Below are positions 46,493 through 55,306 of a stretch of DNA of 64,000 nucleotides, one piece after another. The position numbers were made by a program, and so were the translations under genes. Within the stretch, counting starts at the first letter, position 1, and every line of letters begins with the position of its first letter. The stretch comes from Eubacterium oxidoreducens. GTDB lineage: Bacteria; Bacillota; Clostridia; Lachnospirales; Lachnospiraceae. The notes under the pieces were generated by a model. That model ran no database searches and had not been told where the DNA came from. It saw only the letters and a list, made by a program, of their open reading frames with translations. The stretch spans positions 40,532-104,531 of the forward strand of contig NZ_FMXR01000014.1 in NCBI RefSeq assembly GCF_900104415.1. Direction: 5' to 3'.

Positions 46493-47368
46493 TTATCCAT
46501 GTGAAAATGTCTGTTTTACTTTAATTTCCTTAAGATAAATCTGTTTTGAAATATCCTTACCTCCAGGCACTCCGACTGCATCGGCTCTGCACCTTTGACA
46601 ATGCCGAAATACCTTGATATATTTTTCAGCCTCCCTTCTCGCTTCATATAATTCTTCACATCCCGGCTCTGTACACCAATCCAGATGATGCTGTGGTATT
46701 AGCGGAATGATATTATAGATTGATGCACCATGCTGTGAAACGGTCTTGGCAATCGTCTCTATATGATCTTTATTAATTTGGGGAATAAGCACTGTATTTA
46801 CCTTCACCGTCACATTAGACTCCGTCACTTTGCGTATTCCTTCTAACTGATTTTCAATCAGAATTTTGGCTGCTTCTTCGCCCTCATAGCGCTTACCATG
46901 CCAAATAATATACTCATTAATCCTTGCTTGTATTTTCGGATCAACCGCATTGACGGTAACGGTCAAAGAATCAATTCCAACCTCAATCACACGATCGGCA
47001 AGTTCCTTTAACATAAGACCATTCGTGCTCATGCATTTTATCATATCCGGAAACTCTTTTTTGATTAACTCAAATGTATCTAGTGCATACGGTGTTGCGA
47101 GCGTATCTCCTGGTCCTGCCACCCCTACAACCTGTATCTGTGGCATGATTTTTACTGCTCTTTTTACGGTTTCGAGCGCCTCTTGTGGAGATATGATTCC
47201 GGATGCTACGCCAGGCCTTTCTTCTGTTATGTTATAATCGCGTTTACAAAAATGACATCCGATATTACATCCCGGACTCACCGGAAGATGTATGCGTCCA
47301 TTGTTGCTTTTTTCTCCAAGAGCAAAGCACGGATGCCTGGATTTTAATTCTTCAAATGATACACTCAT
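46493..47368 (-). CDS. NifB-type radical SAM cofactor maturase
   Basis: A 291-residue NifB core without the C-terminal NifX domain. The radical-SAM motif is SPGCNIGCHFCKRDYN (C34, C38, C41). Other NifB hallmarks are the HPC cysteine at position 14, TEERPGVASG, YNIIPLIPQHH, cysteines near 232 and 237 (DWCTEPGC), and FRHCQRCRADAVG (C257, C260). NifB fuses two 4Fe-4S clusters and inserts carbide to give the 8Fe precursor of nitrogenase cofactors. Its presence argues that the D-K complex carries a NifB-derived cofactor. Its ATG directly follows the NifX-like stop. Confidence 0.92.
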   Translation of the reverse strand: MSVSFEELKSRHPCFALGEKSNNGRIHLPVSPGCNIGCHFCKRDYNITEERPGVASGIISPQEALETVKRAVKIMPQIQVVGVAGPGDTLATPYALDTFELIKKEFPDMIKCMSTNGLMLKELADRVIEVGIDSLTVTVNAVDPKIQARINEYIIWHGKRYEGEEAAKILIENQLEGIRKVTESNVTVKVNTVLIPQINKDHIETIAKTVSQHGASIYNIIPLIPQHHLDWCTEPGCEELYEARREAEKYIKVFRHCQRCRADAVGVPGGKDISKQIYLKEIKVKQTFSHG

Positions 47369-47698
47369 CTACGTTACCTCATCTAATATCTCTTGTTCTA
47401 TAATGACTCTCCCAATCTCTTCAATATCACCTGCTGCTTCAAATATCCGAATTCCTTTTTGTGCTACAAATTGAGCAGCTTCCTTACCGATTTTCGACAC
47501 AAAAAGGGCTTTACAATCCGACAAAACGTTAAGCATTTCCTCAAAAAGTGATGGATCGTGACAGTTGCACCCCGCCCTCACCATTCTCGTCTCAACCAGC
47601 GAAAGTTCCGTACCTATGTCATATATCTCCCAGTATTTTGCATGTCCAAAATGCTCATTTATTACAATTCCATCTGTACTGGCAAATCCCACTCTCAT
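47369..47698 (-). CDS. NifX/NafY-type cofactor-binding protein
   Basis: A 109-residue protein of the dinitrogenase iron-molybdenum cofactor-binding family: GFASTDGIVINEHFGHAKYW, the middle segment MVRAGCNCHDPS, and KIGKEAAQFVAQKGIRIFEA. Relatives bind NifB-co or FeMo-co and carry it between assembly proteins. With no NifE/N scaffold in sight, it may pass the NifB product straight to the D-K complex. GGAGG precedes the ATG, and its stop abuts the NifB start. Confidence 0.9.
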   Translation of the reverse strand: MRVGFASTDGIVINEHFGHAKYWEIYDIGTELSLVETRMVRAGCNCHDPSLFEEMLNVLSDCKALFVSKIGKEAAQFVAQKGIRIFEAAGDIEEIGRVIIEQEILDEVT

Positions 47699-47723
47699 AT
47701 GTTATGCCTCCGTCTTATTCTTC

Positions 47724-49070
47724 TTAGTCATATCCATTCAATGCCGTTTGATATATATCTTCAATCAATCGAAGACCACCTGAAAATCCAACATAATTCG
47801 TAGTAAGAACCAGTCTTACAGAACTTGGAACCGCTACCGACAAAAATTCATAATTCTTTTCTCTTGCCAGGCCTTTATCCCAGCCGGAGCCCAATATAAT
47901 TCCACGTCCTTTATGTTCCGTATTTCTAATGATGTCCTGTGCGTATCCGGCATCTTGCTCAAAGTACAAAGGAATCGTCCTTTTTGTACTAGTACTTTTT
48001 AAGTCTTCATAAATTGCTTCCCGATATTTTTCAGGCGTATTTTCTATCGCAAATAATTCCTTCGGCACAATTCCCGTCTCATGAAGCAAAAATTTTGCCA
48101 TTCCGACTACATAGCCGGAATCATGAAGGATATGAGCAAATCCAGGTAATCCATACCGAAACTCCAGCAGGAATGTCGCAAGATTATCGATTTCTTCATA
48201 GTATCCATCTCTTTCCCGATCGATAAATTCTTCTGCTGCTTTTACATCAATCCCACTCTTTTTTTCAATTGCATAAGAAAGAACCTGTCTTAAGAACTTC
48301 TCTGTCTCGTTTGCTCCAATTGGCACCGAATGAAACCAGGTATAATCCTGTCCATAGCGAACTTTTAGATGATCTACAATTGTTTTGCCATACCATGGAG
48401 ATACCAGAATATTAAAATTCGCCTTTGGGATTGTCTGCCATTCCTTTACTCCGTCTGAATCCGGTCCAAAAAGCACATTCACTCGTAAGCCAAGTCCCTC
48501 TAAGAGTCTTTTATATTCTCTTAAATTTCCCTTCCAAAACGGATCTTGATACGGAATACTGGCAAATAAATTAACCAGTTTCTTATCACTACGAGCCGGA
48601 TTGTCTTCTTCATATACTGATACATATTGATCGATAATCGCATTTACGACATGTGAATGCGATACATAATTGTTGCACTTAAATCCCGGTGTATCGAGTG
48701 CCACAATCGGCTTTTTGCTTTCCTGAAATTCCTGTACAACACCTTCTATATCATCTCCTACAATTCCCCCCGTACACCCGGTCATTACTACCTGCAAATC
48801 GGTGTCCAGTACTTTATAAGAATTCTCAATAATTTTTCGAAGTTTTTCCTCTCCTCCAAATACCACATCCTTCTCTGAAAAATTAGTACATGGTGAAGTA
48901 TCTCCTCCGGCATATCCTCTACTTCTTTCAAAAAATCCCTGTACCATATCTCCACATCCCGGGCCTGAATGCAAAATCGGCATTGCTCTTTTTATCGCGA
49001 CCACACTCTGTAATGCACCTATTGCACAAGAAAAACGTGGTTGCTCTATTATGCCATTATTATTAGCCAT
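47724..49070 (-). CDS. Nitrogenase-like catalytic subunit K (NifK homologue)
   Basis: A 448-residue homologue of NifK. The three cysteines that bridge the P-cluster in nitrogenase are in place: C15 (PRFSCAIGAL), C39 (HSGPGCGDMV) and C99 (VVMTGCTGGIVGDDIEGVV). The start at 49070 (MANNNGIIEQ) follows AAAGGAG; a longer frame overlaps the D gene. The short N-terminus resembles NifK-like proteins of the methylthio-alkane reductase group rather than Mo-nitrogenase, whose beta chain is longer. It should pair with the D subunit encoded just upstream. Confidence 0.9.
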   Translation of the reverse strand: MANNNGIIEQPRFSCAIGALQSVVAIKRAMPILHSGPGCGDMVQGFFERSRGYAGGDTSPCTNFSEKDVVFGGEEKLRKIIENSYKVLDTDLQVVMTGCTGGIVGDDIEGVVQEFQESKKPIVALDTPGFKCNNYVSHSHVVNAIIDQYVSVYEEDNPARSDKKLVNLFASIPYQDPFWKGNLREYKRLLEGLGLRVNVLFGPDSDGVKEWQTIPKANFNILVSPWYGKTIVDHLKVRYGQDYTWFHSVPIGANETEKFLRQVLSYAIEKKSGIDVKAAEEFIDRERDGYYEEIDNLATFLLEFRYGLPGFAHILHDSGYVVGMAKFLLHETGIVPKELFAIENTPEKYREAIYEDLKSTSTKRTIPLYFEQDAGYAQDIIRNTEHKGRGIILGSGWDKGLAREKNYEFLSVAVPSSVRLVLTTNYVGFSGGLRLIEDIYQTALNGYD

Positions 49071-49092
49071 TTTTTTGCTCCTTTCATCTGTC

Positions 49093-50574
49093 CTACTTTT
49101 CAAAGAAATAATCCGGTCTTTGCATCAACCACCATTTCGTATATGGATTAATGGCATGTTTTTGCAGATTTCTTACAAATTCATCATTTTCAATCGTATC
49201 TAAGATACGCTCTCCATAATCTATGATGCCTTCATATCCCATACTCAAGTGTTCATCCCCTACCAACAGACTCGGTATTCCATACTTTGCCCCCCAAAGG
49301 GTCATTCCTCCATGTCTTGCAAGAAGTACATCCGGTCTTAGTTTTCCAAGTGAATTCGCCAGCTCATATTCTTGTTTTGAGCAGACTCTATAATTGGATA
49401 TATCTCCATAATCTTCTACGGCTTTCTTAAGCTGATCATCCTCTTGTCTACCCGAATCATAGATTGCATCATGATGGAAAATAGATGCCCCGACTGCATT
49501 CACTCCAAGTTCCCCTAATACCGCAAGAAGTGCCTGTCCATGCGCTGCTCCTCCTGTAACATAAGCCGTCTTGCCTTTTAATTTTTCTCTAAGGGCTTCA
49601 ATTTTAGGTAGATACTTTTCTTTCTTTTGTGCAATAATCTCTTCTGCTACATCTTCTTTGTGAAGTATCTTGCCTAACGCTCTAAACCAGCGATCTGTCT
49701 GCGCGATTCCATATGGCGGCGCCGTCTCAATCTCCGGCACTCCAAATTCTTTTTCGAGTACTGCTGCTAAATAACTGCCTAGCGTCGAACATGCCTGCAC
49801 CGTTGCCGCAGCCTCTCCGGATTTTCTTAGTGTATTTACCGTTGCGTACGGCGTGATATAATTTGGCTTACATCCAAATGGAGCAAACCAGTCTGAAAAT
49901 CGATCGCTTCCCCAAAAGTTAATGACATTAATCACATCATTTCGTCTCTTAGCCGGCTTATCAATCAATTTTCTGGCTATCCCGTGATATGCCGCATCAA
50001 ATCCGGTTGTCCATACCCTTGAACGAAATCCTTCGCAAACAATCGGAACAATTGGAATCCCCAGCTCATCTTCTGCCTCATCACAGGTACTTTCGATATC
50101 ATCTCCGATAATTGCAGCCGCACAGGTTGATAGCACAAAGATTACAGAAGCATGGGTTCTTTTATATACATCCCGAATGGTATTCGCCAGTTTTTGAACC
50201 CCTCCATAAACGGTATCCTTTTCCTGAAGATTGGTTGAGAACACCTTTCTTTGCGTTGGATGGGCAACGCCTCTCAAATCCGCATTTACACTATATGTAA
50301 AATTATATTCATGAAAGCAGGTAGAACATCCAATCGGACCATGTTCTATCACCGCTGCGTCCTGAATCAAAACGGTCATACATGCAGCCTTCTCAATTGA
50401 ACATCCGGCGCATTGTTGAAAGGAGCGTTTTATATCTTTTAAGCCTCCGCTGTGCGATTGTTCTACCAGATCTTTCGCCTTACCATCATATCCTGTTATA
50501 GAATTGGTTCTTACTTCTCGGATCTCTACAGCCGGTAGCGATAGATTAATCGTTGATTTTTTTTCTATACTCAT
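49093..50574 (-). CDS. Nitrogenase-like catalytic subunit D (NifD homologue)
   Basis: A 493-residue NifD homologue. P-cluster-type cysteines are C58 (QQCAGCSIEKAAC), C83 (EHGPIGCSTCF) and C151 (LSTCAAAIIGDDIE). C262 (VQACSTLGSYLAAVLEKEF) aligns with the cofactor cysteine (alpha-275 in Azotobacter), and H442 (VGDEHLSMGYEG) lies where the cofactor histidine is expected. After CEGFR the nitrogenase residues Gln191 and His195 are replaced by W188 and F192. It is therefore unlikely to reduce N2. The sulfur-gene context fits a methylthio-alkane-reductase-type C-S lyase. An AAAGGAG site precedes the ATG. Confidence 0.9.
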   Translation of the reverse strand: MSIEKKSTINLSLPAVEIREVRTNSITGYDGKAKDLVEQSHSGGLKDIKRSFQQCAGCSIEKAACMTVLIQDAAVIEHGPIGCSTCFHEYNFTYSVNADLRGVAHPTQRKVFSTNLQEKDTVYGGVQKLANTIRDVYKRTHASVIFVLSTCAAAIIGDDIESTCDEAEDELGIPIVPIVCEGFRSRVWTTGFDAAYHGIARKLIDKPAKRRNDVINVINFWGSDRFSDWFAPFGCKPNYITPYATVNTLRKSGEAAATVQACSTLGSYLAAVLEKEFGVPEIETAPPYGIAQTDRWFRALGKILHKEDVAEEIIAQKKEKYLPKIEALREKLKGKTAYVTGGAAHGQALLAVLGELGVNAVGASIFHHDAIYDSGRQEDDQLKKAVEDYGDISNYRVCSKQEYELANSLGKLRPDVLLARHGGMTLWGAKYGIPSLLVGDEHLSMGYEGIIDYGERILDTIENDEFVRNLQKHAINPYTKWWLMQRPDYFFEK

Positions 50575-50635
50575 ACATATCTCCTTTATCCTTTCACCAT
50601 AACAACGTTTCTATATCATTTTTATTTTTCTCTAT

Positions 50636-50763
50636 TCAAGACTCGCTCGCGAGTCTTGCGCGCCGGATTCGGGTCTGCTTCAGCAGACAAATTCCTGTCC
50701 GAATCCGTGTGCATCCTCGCGGAGCGTTTAACTCAGTCGGAGCTTGTACTCCGACTGAGTTCA
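50636..50763. repeat. Three-hairpin dispersed element, copy G
   Basis: A near-full copy between the CysK-like gene and the NifD-like gene. It starts TTCAAGACTCG rather than GTCAAGACTCG and ends GAGTTCAAAAC, so its outermost base pairs do not match. It is the copy farthest from a stop codon (about 65 bases). With copy F it brackets the five nitrogenase-like genes. Confidence 0.9.
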
Positions 50764-50828
50764 AAACTAGTTGCCATGATAGCATTGTTTCTTATTCTTG
50801 AATAATTCTTAACTTTTATAATGCGCAA

Positions 50829-51749
50829 TCAATTTTTTGTATCATACAAGCCCTTACTAAGATATCTATCTCCTCTGTCCGGTAATACTACCACGATATT
50901 GCCTTTTTCTATCTTATCTGCCAATTTTTGTGCGGCAGCAAGTGCAGCGCCCGATGAAGTTCCAGCCAATATACCTTCTTTTTTGGCTAACATACGTGCT
51001 GCCTCAAAAGCCTCATCATCCGTAATTTTTATCACACGGTCCACCAGTTTTATATCCATAGTGTCTGCAATAAAGTCATTTCCGATTCCTTCAATATCGT
51101 AATCACCGTGTTCACCACCACCTATAACTGAGCCATATGGATCCGCCAATACGCCCTCAATATTCGGATTTTTTTCTTTTAGATATCTCATAATCCCGGA
51201 AAAAGACCCTCCACTTCCGGCTCCTGCAACCAGATAATCAATCTTTCCCTCCATCTGCTCATAAATCTCCGGACCTGTGGTTTCATAATGCGCCAACGGA
51301 TTAGCCGGATTATGAAACTGCCGCATCGACACTGCGCCTGGAATCTGTTCCATAATTTCTTGTGCTCTTTTTTCTGCCCCAAGCATCCCCTCATCTCTTG
51401 GCGTATGCACAATCTGTGCCCCTAATGCCTGCATCACCTTTTGCTTTTCTATGGAGAATTTTTCCGGCACCGTGAAGATCACCCGATATCCTTTATTCAG
51501 CGCAGCAAGTGCAATCCCAATTCCCGTATTTCCTGCTGTAGCCTCCACAATCGTACCGCCCTTTTTTAGAATTCCCCGCTCTTGTGCATCTTTTACCATA
51601 TAAGCTCCAACACGATCTTTTAAACTTCCTGCCGGATTCATCAGCTCCAATTTTGCAAACACTTTCGTTTCTTCTTTCATCCCCAAATGATTTAGCCTCA
51701 GCATGGGAGTATGTCCTATCAGTTCCTGAACACTCATATGAACATCCAC
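50829..51749 (-). CDS. CysK/cystathionine beta-synthase-like PLP enzyme
   Basis: A 306-residue fold-type II PLP enzyme: PLP lysine in NPAGSLKDRVGAYM, ATAGNTGIGIALAALNKGY, GAGSGGSFSGIMRYLKE. Compared with the cysK at 35487 it has insert DPYGSVIGGGEHGDYDIEGI, typical of cystathionine beta-synthase or MccA-type proteins. With the lyase gene upstream it would convert homocysteine to cysteine by reverse transsulfuration, or act as a second cysteine synthase. The start is a GTG at 51749 with AAGGGGG upstream; it lies 6 bases after the lyase stop. Confidence 0.85.
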   Translation of the reverse strand: MDVHMSVQELIGHTPMLRLNHLGMKEETKVFAKLELMNPAGSLKDRVGAYMVKDAQERGILKKGGTIVEATAGNTGIGIALAALNKGYRVIFTVPEKFSIEKQKVMQALGAQIVHTPRDEGMLGAEKRAQEIMEQIPGAVSMRQFHNPANPLAHYETTGPEIYEQMEGKIDYLVAGAGSGGSFSGIMRYLKEKNPNIEGVLADPYGSVIGGGEHGDYDIEGIGNDFIADTMDIKLVDRVIKITDDEAFEAARMLAKKEGILAGTSSGAALAAAQKLADKIEKGNIVVVLPDRGDRYLSKGLYDTKN

Positions 51750-51755
51750 TATTTG

Positions 51756-52910
51756 TCACCCCCTTTTGGCAATTTTTATTGCTTGTTCTAAATCGTCTAT
51801 CAAATCATCCACATCTTCTATACCGACAGATAATCGGATTAACTCATCTACAATTCCCACTTCTTTTCGAATATCCGCCGGAATTGCAGCATGCGTCATG
51901 CTGGCCGGATGGCATACCAAAGACTCTACTCCTCCAAGACTTTCCGCAAGCGTAACTAGTTTCAAATTCTCTAGAAAAATCTGATAGTCATATTGTTCAT
52001 CAAGCACAAAGGAAATCATGGCTCCCGGACCATCTGCCTGCTTTTTTTGAATTGCATACCCTTTATCTTGTTCAATCCCCGGATAATATACCTTCGTAGC
52101 ATATCCGGATTCTCCCAACCATTTTGCAATGATTCGCGCATTATGCTGATGCTTTTCCATGCGTACACCAAGTGTTTTAATGCCTCTGATAATCAAGAAA
52201 CTATCCCACGGTGCAAGCACTCCACCAATGGAATTTTGCAGATAATATAAGCGCTCTGCCAGCTTCTCATCATTTACCGCAACCAGTCCTGCGACTGTAT
52301 CAGAGTGGCCACCTAAATATTTCGTTCCACTGTGCACAACAATATCCGCCCCCAAGGTAAGCGGTCTTTGCAAATATGGTGTCAGAAATGTATTATCTAC
52401 AATCAGTAGCACTCCTTTCTTATGTGCCACCTTAGCAATCGCCTCAATATCCGTTACTGTTAAAAGTGGATTGGCAGGACTTTCTATGTAAATTGCCTTA
52501 ACATCATCATCTATCGCTGCTTCTACTTCTTCTACATTCGAAGAATCTACAATCTCATAGGTAATGCCAAAATTCTTAAATACGCTATCAAGAATCCGAA
52601 ATGTTCCACCATAAATATTATCTGAGACAATCAATTTATCTTTTGACTGAAACAAGGAAAGCACGGTATTAATCGCTGCCAGCCCCGAAGCAAATGCCAA
52701 TCCATACTTTCCCCTCTCAAGCTGTGCGATTAATTGTTCAAGTGCATCTCTTGTTGGATTTCCCGTCCTTGAATACTCCCATCCTCTCGTTCTACCCAAC
52801 CCATCCTGTCGATAAGTAGAAGTCTGATATACCGGTATATTCACTGCGCCTGTCGTAGAATCTCCATCCACGCCTCCATGTATTAGTTGCGAATCAATTT
52901 TTAAACTCAT
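51756..52910 (-). CDS. Cystathionine gamma-lyase/gamma-synthase-type enzyme
   Basis: A 384-residue Cys/Met-metabolism PLP enzyme, shorter than the two sulfhydrylases. It has VNIPVYQTSTYRQDG, YSRTGNPTRDALEQLIAQLE, the PLP lysine in VVHSGTKYLGGHSDTVAG, and PASMTHAAIPADIR near the end. These fit MccB/MetC-type cystathionine lyases or MetI synthases; the reaction direction cannot be read. The ATG at 52910 follows AAAGGTG. It is the first large gene after a cysteine-rich leader peptide and terminator, so its transcription is probably tuned to cysteine supply. Confidence 0.88.
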   Translation of the reverse strand: MSLKIDSQLIHGGVDGDSTTGAVNIPVYQTSTYRQDGLGRTRGWEYSRTGNPTRDALEQLIAQLERGKYGLAFASGLAAINTVLSLFQSKDKLIVSDNIYGGTFRILDSVFKNFGITYEIVDSSNVEEVEAAIDDDVKAIYIESPANPLLTVTDIEAIAKVAHKKGVLLIVDNTFLTPYLQRPLTLGADIVVHSGTKYLGGHSDTVAGLVAVNDEKLAERLYYLQNSIGGVLAPWDSFLIIRGIKTLGVRMEKHQHNARIIAKWLGESGYATKVYYPGIEQDKGYAIQKKQADGPGAMISFVLDEQYDYQIFLENLKLVTLAESLGGVESLVCHPASMTHAAIPADIRKEVGIVDELIRLSVGIEDVDDLIDDLEQAIKIAKRG

Positions 52911-53060
52911 ATTTTTCACCTTTCTTATTTTTCATTTCTTGCTTCGTGATATTGGATGCGGAACTTGCATCCCTTTTTTTGATATCTTTCCGATACAAAT
53001 CTCTGCATATCAAAAGTGAATCCTTTTCTCCCAGTCGAAAATCATAATGAATTCTGACAT

Positions 53061-53088
53061 AAAAAAAAGAAGCATTCTAACATGCTTC
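53061..53088 (-). terminator. Attenuator terminator between leader peptide and lyase gene
   Basis: On the minus strand GAAGCAT pairs with ATGCTTC around six bases and is followed by eight T residues. It lies about 40 bases after the leader-peptide stop and 150 bases before the lyase gene, so read-through is needed to express the downstream genes. The base of the stem overlaps TTCCGGAA, which can pair instead with TTCCGG inside the leader ORF (about 53184-53190). Confidence 0.8.
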
Positions 53089-53126
53089 CGGAATCGTTAC
53101 ATATAGCTTCATTTGCCATCATAACA

Positions 53127-53252
53127 TCAGGTCTTATCCATGCCCAAACAGCCTCGTCTTCGCGCATAGCTAAAACCGTCTTCCCGGAACTCATCCATCA
53201 GACAGCAGCTACACATACATTTGCTAGTTGGGTTTATTCTTAAAAAATTCAT
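53127..53252 (-). CDS. Cysteine-rich leader peptide (41 aa)
   Basis: A 41-residue ORF starting MNFLRINPTSKCMCSCCLMD, with four cysteine codons among six (residues 12, 14, 16, 17) and one more at 35. AAAGGAG lies 11 bases before the ATG. It lies between a regulated promoter (53290-53315) and an intrinsic terminator, ahead of cysteine-metabolism genes. This is the layout of a ribosome-stalling attenuator: scarce Cys-tRNA would stall translation at the cysteine cluster, expose the TTCCGG segment just ahead and favour the antiterminated fold. A stable small protein is the less likely alternative. Confidence 0.72.
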   Translation of the reverse strand: MNFLRINPTSKCMCSCCLMDEFREDGFSYARRRGCLGMDKT

Positions 53253-53289
53253 CCTGTTGTTGCTCCTTTCTTTTGTCGGTCTTTTATTT

Positions 53290-53315
53290 CCTACCAACTT
53301 TGTAGGTTTATATTA
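53290..53315 (-). promoter_or_regulatory. Promoter -10 and CymR-like operator of the sulfur operon
   Basis: The -10 box TAATAT (53310-53315), preceded by TGC, is followed 3 bases on by the perfect dyad CCTAC-N7-GTAGG (53290-53306, minus-strand reading CCTACAAAGTTGGTAGG). It matches the operator of the LysR gene at 39017-39033 in 15 of 17 bases. The position just after the -10 suits a repressor. The -35 is weak. Confidence 0.6.
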
Positions 53316-53503
53316 GCATATCGGTTTTCCTTTGAATATTCGATTGAATCTATTACCCGCAATCAAATTACCTTATCACCCCCCCAAAGCGGAGCACGAC
53401 CCATTTGCCCCTCTTCTATGAATCACATCATTGTAAATAGATACAACAAATAGTACAATTATACTATGCCACTATGAAATGTAACTTGTATTGGAGGCAG
53501 CCT

Positions 53504-55222
53504 ATGATATCAAAAAATGAAAGAATCTTTTATGAGAACCTACAACTTCCACTTGTTTTATTTGACCAATCAAAGGGTAAGCTTCATGCCGAATTGATAT
53601 CCGATGGCTTATGTAATGTCGGAACCAAAGACAGAGAGACATTTTTAAATCAGTTAAATCATGATTTGTATCACCAGGTTCATCCGGCTGATAAGCTCTG
53701 GCTAAAGCATGATATCGCAAACTTCCTTTCCAAAATGAATGACTTAGATGTTGTATATCGCAATAAAATCCATAACGGCGAAGGCTATCGAATGGTTCAT
53801 TTGATTGGAAAATGGCAGCCTATGAATGATGGTTCTGAAATGGTCTGCTTTACTTACTATGACATGATGGATCCGGCAGGAAAGCTTGGCAAACTCTTTT
53901 CCAATACCGTTGACGAAGAGGATAATGCCTTATTTCGCGACACTTTAACGGGCCTACACAATGTTATGTACTTTCGTCAATTCGCAGATGAACGACTACA
54001 GCTTCTTCTTTCCTGTGAAAAACAGCCTGTTCTTATCTATATCAATATCAATTCTTTACATGATTATAATTCCCAATATGGATATTCTAGGGGAGATGAT
54101 TTATTGCGTCTTTATGCATCCTTAATCAAAGAATACTTTCCGGATGCGATGATTGCACGAGCTGTAGATGATCAATTTGTTCTCATTGATGAATTTTCAA
54201 CCAAAACTCTCATTCTAGATAACATCAAAACCATAAATCACCATGTACAAAAGACGGCATATGGAAAACCACTTGGAATCCGTGTCGGCATTTGCATAGT
54301 CCGTCCGAATATGACGGCTGCAAAAGCTGTTGATTATGCCCGAATCGCTCTTAAGAATATTGGCGATGATTTAAGCACGATTTGTAATTTTTACTCTCAA
54401 AAGCAAGATGAACAATATAAAAAAAGACGCTATATTCTTGAACATTTTAATGAAGCAATGGAACAGGATTGGATCCAACCTTTTTATCATGGTATCGTAA
54501 GAACTACGACTCACAAATTTGCAATTTTTGAATCATTGGCAAGATGGATTGATCCGGTATATGGAACCATTTCACCGGCCGAATTTATCCCGATTTTATC
54601 TCATTTTCATCTGCTTCATGAATTGGACTTTTATATGGTAGAACATATCTGCCGTGACTTACACTTGGCTCATCAGGCAAGATTTCCACTTTCTCAAATC
54701 AGCATTAATTTTTCTGCACAAGATTTCGATCATGCAGATGTTGTTTATGAATTGAATACGATTCTTCAACGATACAATATTCCCAAAGACTTCATTATCG
54801 TGGAGATTACAGAGCAGGATATTGCCCGGGCAACAGACCATTTTCATATGCAGCTTGAAATGCTTCGGGAAGAAGGCTATGAGCTTTGGTTAGATGATTT
54901 TGGAAGTGACTACTCTTCCTTAAGCGTGTTTAGTCAATTTACCTTTGACCGGATTAAATTTGATATGAAACTAATCCACAATCTTGATGAACATAATCAA
55001 GCCAATCGCAGAATCCTTCGCCTCATTGTAAACTTATGCAAAGAGCTTGGTATTCATACACTTGCAGAAGGTGTTGAAACACAAGAGCAGCTGCAATTTT
55101 TACAGGATATAGATTGCGAGCTGGTGCAAGGCTACCTGTTTCATAAACCCTGTGACATTACTACTCTTTTAAATGATTATCATAACTGCACAGATGCCTA
55201 TTTCGAATCTAATAAAAAATGA
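53504..55222 (+). CDS. GGDEF-EAL protein with degenerate cyclase site
   Basis: A 572-residue protein: an N-terminal PAS-like region (1-135), a GGDEF domain (about 145-300) and an EAL domain (about 310-565). The cyclase signature is lost (ARAVDDQFVLID in place of GGDEF). The EAL domain keeps key residues: FESLARW, SINFSAQDF, VEITEQD, LWLDDFGSDYSS, KFDMKLI, EGVET and VQGYLFHKP. It may therefore hydrolyse or bind cyclic di-GMP while the GGDEF part senses GTP or serves structure. The ATG at 53504 follows TTGGAGG; an earlier ATG lacks a site. No membrane helices are seen. Confidence 0.85.
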   Translation: MISKNERIFYENLQLPLVLFDQSKGKLHAELISDGLCNVGTKDRETFLNQLNHDLYHQVHPADKLWLKHDIANFLSKMNDLDVVYRNKIHNGEGYRMVHLIGKWQPMNDGSEMVCFTYYDMMDPAGKLGKLFSNTVDEEDNALFRDTLTGLHNVMYFRQFADERLQLLLSCEKQPVLIYININSLHDYNSQYGYSRGDDLLRLYASLIKEYFPDAMIARAVDDQFVLIDEFSTKTLILDNIKTINHHVQKTAYGKPLGIRVGICIVRPNMTAAKAVDYARIALKNIGDDLSTICNFYSQKQDEQYKKRRYILEHFNEAMEQDWIQPFYHGIVRTTTHKFAIFESLARWIDPVYGTISPAEFIPILSHFHLLHELDFYMVEHICRDLHLAHQARFPLSQISINFSAQDFDHADVVYELNTILQRYNIPKDFIIVEITEQDIARATDHFHMQLEMLREEGYELWLDDFGSDYSSLSVFSQFTFDRIKFDMKLIHNLDEHNQANRRILRLIVNLCKELGIHTLAEGVETQEQLQFLQDIDCELVQGYLFHKPCDITTLLNDYHNCTDAYFESNKK

Positions 55223-55251
55223 AAAGAATTAAGTTCACCTAAATTTTTGTC

Positions 55252-55284
55252 AAAAAATAGCGCCGGCTGCTTGCCGGCGCTATT
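55252..55284. terminator. Bidirectional terminator between convergent genes
   Basis: ATAGCGCCGGC pairs with GCCGGCGCTAT around TGCTT, with an A run on one side giving six T residues for the minus-strand gene. It serves the GGDEF-EAL gene and the large surface-protein gene. Confidence 0.92.
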
Positions 55285-55306
55285 ACTATTGCGTATGCAA
55301 TCTTAT

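Noticed and set aside
52911..53503. A SAM-I or T-box riboswitch upstream of the cystathionine enzyme gene
   Set aside because: Neither the SAM-I core nor a T-box sequence was found; the leader ORF and terminator explain the region better.
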